A stretch of 64,000 bases of DNA from Sneathiella litorea (GTDB lineage: Bacteria; Pseudomonadota; Alphaproteobacteria; Sneathiellales; Sneathiellaceae): positions 1 through 64,000 of the forward strand of contig NZ_WTUW01000009.1 of assembly GCF_009882915.1 (NCBI RefSeq), given 5' to 3'. The notes beneath the pieces were generated by a model, which worked only from the letters and a program-made list of their open reading frames with translations, ran no database searches and was not told the DNA's origin. A program made the position numbers and the translations under genes. Below, one piece after another: positions 43,455 through 49,265 of the stretch (position 1 is the first letter of the stretch; each line of letters begins with the position of its first letter).

Positions 43455-43901
43455 ATGGCTTCTACTACCCCCGGGGGAAATTCCGGCACCACACCGGCAA
43501 AAATCGAGGACTCCGCACAATTTGCAATGGGTCTTCTCTATCAATTCGCTGCCCATTCTTCTGGCCTCGCGCTTGAAAATGCGACGGCAAATTCAAACAT
43601 GATGAACAGCGTCACCAACGCCGGCGCCGCTGCCCTCACCGCCCTTAAAAATGCGGAAGCAGTTTCTATTTCCGCACAAAAAGCAACTATCGGTGAATCC
43701 TATAACGCGCAAACCGCCGCAATTACCCAGGCCCTGAATGCCCAAACCCAGGCGGCAGTAACCAGCCTGAATGCGGTAACCAGTGCAGGGGGATCAGCGC
43801 TTGCCTCCCAAACAAGTCAGGAAATCGCCGGCATCACCGCCGATGCGGTCGCGGCAACAGCAGTTGCGATGGAGAAGATCGTCAAACAAATGGGCGGATA
43901 A
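43455..43901 (+). CDS. Divergent Reb-like protein with long Ala/Gln helical extension
   Basis: 148 aa. Residues 20-65 carry a Reb-like block (AQFAMGLLYQFAAHSSGLAL, then ENATANSNMMNSV) with weak similarity to the canonical copies. The N-terminus is a Gly/Thr/Pro stretch lacking the QITDA motif. Residues 65-148 are almost purely Ala/Gln/Thr/Ser/Asn with regular hydrophobic spacing (SYNAQTAAITQALNAQTQAA), predicted to form one long helix or coiled coil, unlike the short ending of ordinary Reb proteins. It lies 84 nt after the first gene and is followed by a strong hairpin. A structural accessory role in the R-body is inferred. Confidence 0.6.
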   Translation: MASTTPGGNSGTTPAKIEDSAQFAMGLLYQFAAHSSGLALENATANSNMMNSVTNAGAAALTALKNAEAVSISAQKATIGESYNAQTAAITQALNAQTQAAVTSLNAVTSAGGSALASQTSQEIAGITADAVAATAVAMEKIVKQMGG

Positions 43902-43910
43902 TACCGTTAT

Positions 43911-43937
43911 CCGGCAGGGCATTGAACGCCCTGCCGG
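43911..43937 (+). terminator. Strong hairpin after the second reb-like gene
   Basis: Perfect 10-bp GC-rich stem (CCGGCAGGGC 43911-43920 with GCCCTGCCGG 43928-43937, 7-nt loop), 9 nt after the stop codon. A T5 run follows only 16 nt later, so it may act as a terminator or as a 3'-stabilising structure. A related GCCCTGCC copy occurs again near 43984-43991. Confidence 0.6.
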
Positions 43938-44374
43938 CATACCGGGCGGCTGGTTTTTATGGGTTAGTTGTCTTGACAGGTATGCCCTGCCAGTACGCCT
44001 GCTGCCTTTCGGCATCGATCATAAGATTTCCGATATTTCTATACTTTAGGCTCTTGCCATTCATCCTGTTGAACCATTTTCTCGCGACTATTGTAGAAAA
44101 TAGTGTTCATCGAAATACGTCGTTACTATCCTCGCAACCCGCCAAATTCCGGGATTCTCATTACTATCTGAATATAAAGATCAGGTTCCTCAAAAGCTTT
44201 CTAGACATATTGTCCGGCGGTTCAACCTGTCGCACGACAATTGAGAGATTTCGCAAATGGGAGAAGAAAATCTCATCCCCGCGTCACATTTTCTCACAGG
44301 CCGTCGTCTTCAGCACAATGAAAGAGGAAACATCCTTTCACTCGACACTGACAGGAACGAAAGAGGATTAATCA
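43938..44374. other. Intergenic region ahead of the canonical reb genes
   Basis: About 440 bp between the hairpin and the first canonical RebB gene. A 149-codon frame crosses it (43922-44371), but its translation is unlike Reb or any family I know and it has no good ribosome-binding site, so I treat the stretch as non-coding. It probably contains a promoter for the canonical reb series; I could not identify a convincing -35/-10 pair. Confidence 0.45.
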
Positions 44375-44728
44375 ATGGCAAACGACATACCCGTCAACAG
44401 TCAGATTACCGATGCCATCACACAATCCAACCTGACTGTGATCGGCGGTGCGCCCGCCCAGTCGATGGGAACAGTTTACCAGCTAATGGCGCAATCCGTC
44501 GGTGTTTCCATGCAAAACGCAGTTGCGAACCAGCAGAGCATGAACACCATCGACAACGCCATCGTCAGTCAGGGGATCGCAATGCTTTTTAGCATGGACG
44601 CCTCCGTTGAAGCTAAGGCCTCACAGGAGATCCTGTCTGGCAACGTTAACGCAGAAATAGTCTCGGCGCTTCAGGCTATCATTGTTGAATTGAAGAAAGC
44701 GCAATCTGAACAGAAAACAGAAACCTAA
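44375..44728 (+). CDS. R-body protein, RebB family (canonical copy 1)
   Basis: 117-aa structural subunit of R-bodies, insoluble ribbons coiled in the cytoplasm. It shows all family blocks: VNSQITDAITQSN (7-19), GGAPAQSMGTVYQLMAQSVG (28-47), MQNAVANQQSMN, a hydrophobic GIAMLFSMD stretch and ASQEILSGN. The last ~25 residues form a charged helix (VELKKAQSEQ) absent in copy 2. AAGAGG lies upstream of the ATG. It is first of three closely spaced copies ending at a terminator. Caedibacter RebA/RebB and the Azorhizobium and Pseudomonas reb products share this pattern. Confidence 0.93.
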   Translation: MANDIPVNSQITDAITQSNLTVIGGAPAQSMGTVYQLMAQSVGVSMQNAVANQQSMNTIDNAIVSQGIAMLFSMDASVEAKASQEILSGNVNAEIVSALQAIIVELKKAQSEQKTET

Positions 44729-44777
44729 CAATCCACTTAACAGGACTATACACCTGATTTTTAAAGGAGAATGACCC

Positions 44778-45098
44778 ATGCCAGGGGATACACCAGTCAA
44801 TGCCCAGATAACCGACTCCGTTACCCAAGCCAATGTTAGCATATTGGGGGATGCGCCCGCGATCGCTATGGCGAATGCCTATCAGGTCTTTGCCCAGGTC
44901 GTTGGCGCCAGTATGCAGAATGCTATTTCGAACCAGCAGGGCGCCAACTCAGTCGATCTTGCCATCACGACGCAGGGTACGAATGTCCTGTACGCGATGT
45001 CGACCGCAGCAGATGCGAAAGCAACATCCGAGATTCTCGGGGGTAATCCGGTCGCCGAGGCCCTCTCCTCACTTCAGGCTGCCACAAGCGCATTCTGA
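44778..45098 (+). CDS. R-body protein, RebB family (canonical copy 2)
   Basis: 106 aa, the shortest copy and close to a minimal Reb fold: VNAQITDSVTQANVSILGDA, PAIAMANAYQVFAQVVG, MQNAISNQQGAN, TTQGTNVLYAMSTAADAKAT and SEILGGNPVAEAL. The protein ends directly after the last helix. It has an ideal ribosome-binding site (AAAGGAG, 7 nt before ATG), the best in the cluster, implying high expression as expected for a bulk polymer subunit. Confidence 0.93.
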   Translation: MPGDTPVNAQITDSVTQANVSILGDAPAIAMANAYQVFAQVVGASMQNAISNQQGANSVDLAITTQGTNVLYAMSTAADAKATSEILGGNPVAEALSSLQAATSAF

Positions 45099-45139
45099 TT
45101 TGAAGTTTCTTACAATTCAAAACCTAAAGGAGATAGATA

Positions 45140-45496
45140 ATGGCGGACAACACTTGGATGAACAGCCAGATTACGGATGCTGTCACACAAACGAACGTAA
45201 AGGTTCTGGGCGATGCACCCGCAGAATCAATGGGCATGCTGTATCAGATGATGGCCCAGTCAACGGGTATGTCCATGCAGAACATGGTAGCCAATCAGCA
45301 GCATAAGAATTCCATCGATTCCGCGGTTGTAACCGGTGCCGTAACCATGCTTTATACCCTGGACGTTGCGGCCGAGAGTAAAGCGACCCAGGAAATTTTA
45401 AGCGGAAATCCGGTGGCGGAAACAATGGCCTCCCTGAAAGGGGCCTTGTCCAGTTTCAAGAATAATAATCCCAACGCCCCGAGATTTAACACTTAA
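45140..45496 (+). CDS. R-body protein, RebB family (canonical copy 3)
   Basis: 118 aa. Blocks: MNSQITDAVTQTNVKVLGDA, PAESMGMLYQMMAQSTG, MQNMVANQQHKNS, VTMLYTLDVAAESKAT and QEILSGNPVAETM. The C-terminus adds a short Asn/Pro-rich tail (NNNPNAPRFNT). AAAGGAG precedes the ATG by 8 nt, again a strong site like copy 2. It lies 41 nt after copy 2 and is followed by an intrinsic terminator, so copies 1-3 probably form one transcript. Confidence 0.93.
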   Translation: MADNTWMNSQITDAVTQTNVKVLGDAPAESMGMLYQMMAQSTGMSMQNMVANQQHKNSIDSAVVTGAVTMLYTLDVAAESKATQEILSGNPVAETMASLKGALSSFKNNNPNAPRFNT

Positions 45497-45505
45497 TCCC
45501 GACAG

Positions 45506-45536
45506 CTTGAGAAGCCAGCCCTTCTCAAGGGTTTTT
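45506..45536 (+). terminator. Rho-independent terminator after reb copy 3
   Basis: Nine-bp perfect stem CTTGAGAAG (45506-45514) with CTTCTCAAG (45521-45529), 6-nt loop, followed by GG and T5 (45532-45536). It lies 9 nt after the stop codon and separates the first three canonical reb genes from the next two. Confidence 0.82.
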
Positions 45537-45585
45537 CGAATATTGCGCCGCCGGCCTGTTTTCTTCCGGATCGGCGCAATATTCG
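45537..45585. repeat. Large perfect inverted repeat between reb copies 3 and 4
   Basis: CGAATATTGCGCCG (45537-45550) and its exact complement CGGCGCAATATTCG (45572-45585) form a 14-bp stem, and an inner CCGG pair (45551-45554 with 45566-45569) extends it. It directly abuts the terminator and ends 33 nt before reb copy 4. Without a T tract it is more likely an RNA stability element, processing site or protein-binding palindrome than a second terminator. Confidence 0.8.
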
Positions 45586-45618
45586 GCCCACCGACAACTT
45601 TGACGACAGGATCATCCC

Positions 45619-46017
45619 ATGACAGCGCACAGAAAATCGGAACATGTCAAATCGGTGAACAGCCAGATTACAGATGCTATCACCCAGTCAAACACAATGA
45701 ATATTGGTCTTGCCCCCGCACAATCCTTGGGGACCTTATACCAGACCAATGCCCAGGCCGTCGGCATGTCAATCCAGAACGCCGTCTCGAACCAGCAGAA
45801 CATGTACAGCCTCAGCCTCGCCTCCACGGCGCAAAACCTGAATTCTCTCTTAGCCCTTTCCGCCGTCTCGGCTGCACGCAGCACGACTGGATTATTATCA
45901 AGTAACCTGCATCTAGTGGCGACGGAGCCTGGCTATGGCGCCGGGCACAGCCATCATGCGGATAGGATGCCGCCCAAGGCGCCCTCCGCCCCGCTGCAAA
46001 CACCGCCGAAAACATAA
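45619..46017 (+). CDS. R-body protein, RebB family (canonical copy 4, extended)
   Basis: 132 aa, the longest canonical copy. A basic 12-residue extension (TAHRKSEHVKS) precedes VNSQITDAITQSN; then LAPAQSLGTLYQTNAQAVG, IQNAVSNQQNMYS and a hydrophobic NLNSLLALS stretch. The usual ATQEILSGN block is replaced by ARSTTGLLSSN. The last ~35 residues are His/Pro/Lys-rich (GHSHHADRMPPKAPSAPLQ). The polar tail and lost C-terminal block suggest a specialised subunit, for example a terminus or pH-sensing part. Preceded by the double hairpin. Ribosome-binding site AGGATC is modest. Confidence 0.9.
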   Translation: MTAHRKSEHVKSVNSQITDAITQSNTMNIGLAPAQSLGTLYQTNAQAVGMSIQNAVSNQQNMYSLSLASTAQNLNSLLALSAVSAARSTTGLLSSNLHLVATEPGYGAGHSHHADRMPPKAPSAPLQTPPKT

Positions 46018-46073
46018 GGCCCAGATACCCCCGTAAAATCCGGAATTTCCAGTAGACGAGCAGGAGAGCGGCA

Positions 46074-46406
46074 ATGACGTCAGAGTCATATGTAAACAGC
46101 CAGATCACAGGATCTATCGCACAAACAAATTTAAGCGTTCTCGGGGATGCTCCCGCAGAGGCCATGGGCATACTGTATCAGCAAATGGCCCATACAATCG
46201 GGCTGGCGCTACAGAATGTCATTTCCCAGCAACAGCACAGCTATTCCATTCATAACGCCATTACCATCGCAGCGTCCAAGCAGCTCCTGAACTCGGACCC
46301 GGCCGCGGCCGCCAAAGCATCGCAAGAGCTGATCGCGGGTAGCGCGATCCCGGAAAACCTCGCAGCTCTCCAGGCTGTCGTCAATGAACTCGGCAAACAG
46401 CAATAG
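46074..46406 (+). CDS. R-body protein, RebB family (canonical copy 5)
   Basis: 110 aa. Blocks: VNSQITGSIAQTNLSVLGDA, PAEAMGILYQQMAHTIG, LQNVISQQQHSYS and AKASQELIAGSAIPENL with a short charged end (VNELGKQQ). The otherwise invariant Asp of QITDA is Gly here. AGGAG lies 8 nt before the ATG. It is 56 nt after copy 4 and about 110 nt before the helix-turn-helix gene, all on the same strand. Confidence 0.92.
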   Translation: MTSESYVNSQITGSIAQTNLSVLGDAPAEAMGILYQQMAHTIGLALQNVISQQQHSYSIHNAITIAASKQLLNSDPAAAAKASQELIAGSAIPENLAALQAVVNELGKQQ

Positions 46407-46516
46407 GAGACGGATAGAGGCTGTAGGAATGCCGGAAGTTGAAGGCGAGATACCGAGCCAGAAAAAGCGAGGCATAATGGCAAGATAGAAACATTAATGT
46501 AAGGACGTTCAGTCTC

Positions 46517-46807
46517 ATGGAACGCAAATACTATTCTCAGCAGGAGATCAAATTGATCCTTCATGACCTCTCTGAAGGCCAGACGGTCGAAGACGCGGCA
46601 AAGCAACACAATATTTCCAAGGCGACGATATACCGCTGGAAAAAACGTGCCGAACAAACCGGTGTGGAGGAGATTAATCGCCTGAAAAAGGTTGATGAAG
46701 AGAACCGACGCCTCAAACATCTGCTGGCCGAGGCAGCGCTTGAAATCCAGGCGTTAAAGGAACAGCTCAAGCAGTGCGGCTGGATCACGCCAGAGGAACG
46801 CGATTAA
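46517..46807 (+). CDS. Orphan helix-turn-helix protein, IS3-OrfA-like; possible reb regulator
   Basis: 96 aa. The N-terminal half is a transposase-type HTH (YSQQEIKLILHDLSEGQTVE, then QHNISKATIYRWKKRAEQTG) and residues 58-85 are a leucine-zipper-like coiled coil (RLKKVDEENRRLKHLLAEAA), the layout of IS3-family OrfA. No OrfB, frameshift window, terminal inverted repeats or target duplication were found; recQ begins 59 nt later. It is either a remnant or, more interestingly, a domesticated DNA-binding protein. Azorhizobium carries an activator gene (rebR) inside its reb operon; this gene holds the comparable position, but I cannot show homology. Confidence 0.7.
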   Translation: MERKYYSQQEIKLILHDLSEGQTVEDAAKQHNISKATIYRWKKRAEQTGVEEINRLKKVDEENRRLKHLLAEAALEIQALKEQLKQCGWITPEERD

Positions 46808-46866
46808 CGGTGTACTGCCCTGACATTCGATCATTGATCGTGGGGCGGATCGCTGTATAAAGGGGT

Positions 46867-48672
46867 ATGTCGCGTAACCCGTCAAAAATTCTTTCCACTG
46901 TTTTTGGTTATCCCGCCTTTCGCGGGGAGCAATCCCAGATTATTGACCATATCATTGCCAAGCGGGACGCCCTTGTTCTGATGCCGACCGGAGGTGGAAA
47001 ATCCCTCTGCTATCAGATACCTGCGCTTTGCATGGACGGAACCGCAATTGTCATCTCACCGCTGATCGCCTTGATGCAAAACCAGGTTGAGGCACTGCAA
47101 CAGCTTGGCGTTGCCGCCGCTGCGTTGAATTCCTCCCATTCCATGGAAGAGCAGGCGACCGTCCGAACCGCCCTTTTAAACGGCGAACTCAAGCTTCTCT
47201 ATATCGCACCGGAGAGGCTTTTCTCAGGCGGATTTATCGATATGCTGAAGCGGTGTGACATTTCGCTTTTCGCCATTGATGAGGCGCATTGTGTTTCCCA
47301 ATGGGGGCATGATTTCCGCCCGGAATACCTGCGCCTTGAGATATTGGCCGAGACATTTCCAAATGTGCCCCGCCTCGCACTTACCGCGACCGCTGATGCG
47401 CCAACGGAAAAGGATATTATCGAGCGGCTGGGCCTGTCTTATGGAAAGATCTTCCGCGCCGGATTTGACCGACCGAACATCCGCTACCGCCTCACGGCCA
47501 AAACAAACGGTGTGTCTCAGCTTCTCTCCTTTATCGGTGCGGAACATGGCGCAGATGCCGGCATCGTCTATTGTATGTCGCGACGGAAAGTTGAACAGGT
47601 CGCCAAAAAGATTGCTGCGACAGGCCGTATCGCCCTTCCCTATCATGCCGGCCTCGATCCGGAGGTTCGGCGAGAAACACAGGCGCGGTTCCTGAAAGAC
47701 GATGCGGTTATCATTGTCGCCACCATTGCCTTTGGCATGGGGATAGATAAGCCGGATGTGCGCTTCGTTGCTCATCTGGATCTTCCGAAAAACATGGAAA
47801 GCTACTATCAGGAAACCGGCCGCGCCGGACGCGACGGCCTGCCCGCCAACGCCTGGCTCGCCTATGGGCTTCAGGATGTGGCCAAGCTGAAATCCCTGAT
47901 GCAGAATCCGGACAAGACCCTGCAACAACAGAAACTTGACCGCGGGAAGCTGGAATCCCTACTGCAATTTTGCGAAAGCGCTCTCTGCCGACGTCGCCTT
48001 CTTCTCGAGTATTTTGGCGAAACCCCACAGGAAGCCTGCGGTAACTGCGACAACTGCCTTGAGCCACCGGCGCTTTTCGATGCAACCGAGGCGGCACAGA
48101 TGGCCCTTTCCTGTATCTACCGTAGCGGCGAGATGTTTGGCGCAGGCCATATCATTGATATCCTGCTCGGTGCCGATACCGACAAAATCAAGAAGTTCGG
48201 CCATGATCGCCTCAGCACCTATACTGTGGGAAAAGGCTTTTCTCGCGCCGACTGGCAATCCATTCTGCGGCAGTTGTTGGCCCTTGGCCTCCTCAATATC
48301 GATACCGAAGGCTATGGTAGCCTCTCCCTCAACGAGAACTGCCGGTCTGTCCTTAAAGGAGAGACCAAGCTGGAATTGAAGAAAAATCCGGTCCGGCATC
48401 GGAAGGAAAAGTCGACTTCCGGCCCGTCGCGCAATTTCGGGAATGAGCAGGAAGAGGTACTCTTTAATTACCTTAAATCCGTTCGGCTCAACCTGGCGAA
48501 GGAGCAAAACGTTCCTCCCTATGTGATTTTTCACGACAAAACCCTGATCGAGATGGCACAGCTTAAACCACAATCTTTATCAGCATTTGGGGAGCTTCAA
48601 GGCGTCGGCCGGAGCAAGCAGGAGAAATACGGCCCGGCTTTCCTAAGGGCGATTGAGGAAAACTTCTCCTGA
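46867..48672 (+). CDS. recQ: ATP-dependent DNA helicase RecQ
   Basis: 601-aa superfamily 2 helicase for recombination and fork repair. Motif 0 is FGYPAFRGEQSQII, motif I LMPTGGGKSLCYQ, motif II AIDEAHCVSQWGHDFRPEY, motif III LTATAD, motif V IVATIAFGMGIDKPDVRFV and motif VI YYQETGRAGRDGLP. The RecQ-C-terminal zinc site is CRRRLLLEYFGE plus CGNCDNC, then a winged helix, and an HRDC domain occupies about 525-601. Full length and all motifs intact. The AGGGG ribosome-binding site is very close to ATG 46867. Confidence 0.95.
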   Translation: MSRNPSKILSTVFGYPAFRGEQSQIIDHIIAKRDALVLMPTGGGKSLCYQIPALCMDGTAIVISPLIALMQNQVEALQQLGVAAAALNSSHSMEEQATVRTALLNGELKLLYIAPERLFSGGFIDMLKRCDISLFAIDEAHCVSQWGHDFRPEYLRLEILAETFPNVPRLALTATADAPTEKDIIERLGLSYGKIFRAGFDRPNIRYRLTAKTNGVSQLLSFIGAEHGADAGIVYCMSRRKVEQVAKKIAATGRIALPYHAGLDPEVRRETQARFLKDDAVIIVATIAFGMGIDKPDVRFVAHLDLPKNMESYYQETGRAGRDGLPANAWLAYGLQDVAKLKSLMQNPDKTLQQQKLDRGKLESLLQFCESALCRRRLLLEYFGETPQEACGNCDNCLEPPALFDATEAAQMALSCIYRSGEMFGAGHIIDILLGADTDKIKKFGHDRLSTYTVGKGFSRADWQSILRQLLALGLLNIDTEGYGSLSLNENCRSVLKGETKLELKKNPVRHRKEKSTSGPSRNFGNEQEEVLFNYLKSVRLNLAKEQNVPPYVIFHDKTLIEMAQLKPQSLSAFGELQGVGRSKQEKYGPAFLRAIEENFS

Positions 48673-48805
48673 TCCCTGCCCATTACGCAGCGCCCTTCTC
48701 TGATCCCTCGGCCGGGACATAAGTAATTATCGTTACCGAACTGACAAAAACCACCCTATATAACAAACTGGGACAATTTACTCTTGATAGACTGCGAGCG
48801 GGAAA

Positions 48806-49264
48806 ATGCTGCGACTTGATATCAACGGAAAACCCTTTGATGTGGATGTGGAGGAGGATACCCCTCTTCTTTGGGTCTTGCGGGACACCGTTGGCCTGAA
48901 AGGCACTAAATTCGGCTGTGGTATTGCGGCATGTGGCGCCTGTACTGTCCATCTTGATGGCGAGGCAGTGCGATCCTGCAGCTATCCGGTGTCCGAGGCT
49001 GTAGGCACCCAGATCACGACAATTGAAGGCATCGGCGGCGGGTCGCTCAGCCCGGTTCAACAAGCCTGGATCCAGGAACAGGTCCCGCAATGCGGATATT
49101 GCCAGTCAGGCATGATCATGGCCGTCTCTGCCCTGCTTGCGGAAAACCCGAACCCGAACGATGAGGAAATTGAGACAAGCATCACGAATATTTGCCGCTG
49201 TGGCACCTATCCACGAATTAAAAGAGCCATCAAGCGGGCCGCGGCGCTAAAGAGGGAAAACTGA
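48806..49264 (+). CDS. 2Fe-2S subunit of molybdenum hydroxylase (IorA-like)
   Basis: 152-aa small subunit with two [2Fe-2S] clusters. The N-terminal plant-ferredoxin-type cluster is [20 protein letters not shown] with a further Cys in RSCSYPV. The C-terminal cluster is [13 protein letters not shown] with [10 protein letters not shown]. It relays electrons from the large molybdenum subunit, usually to cytochrome c. It is 1 nt from the large-subunit gene. Isoquinoline 1-oxidoreductase, aldehyde and nicotinate hydroxylases share this pattern, so the substrate is open. A weak promoter region (48673-48805) precedes it. Confidence 0.9.
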   Translation: MLRLDINGKPFDVDVEEDTPLLWVLRDTVGLKGTKFGCGIAACGACTVHLDGEAVRSCSYPVSEAVGTQITTIEGIGGGSLSPVQQAWIQEQVPQCGYCQSGMIMAVSALLAENPNPNDEEIETSITNICRCGTYPRIKRAIKRAAALKREN

Positions 49265-49265
49265 C

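Noticed and set aside
43922-44371. 149-codon open frame between reb-like genes
   Set aside because: No Reb block, no known family, poor start site and it overlaps the strong hairpin at 43911-43937. Treated as non-coding.
45537-45585. Second rho-independent terminator
   Set aside because: The stem is very strong but no T tract follows on either strand, so it is reported as an inverted repeat of unknown function.
46517-46807. Complete IS3-family insertion sequence
   Set aside because: Only an OrfA-like gene is present. There is no OrfB, slippery frameshift site, terminal inverted repeat or target duplication, and recQ starts 59 nt later.
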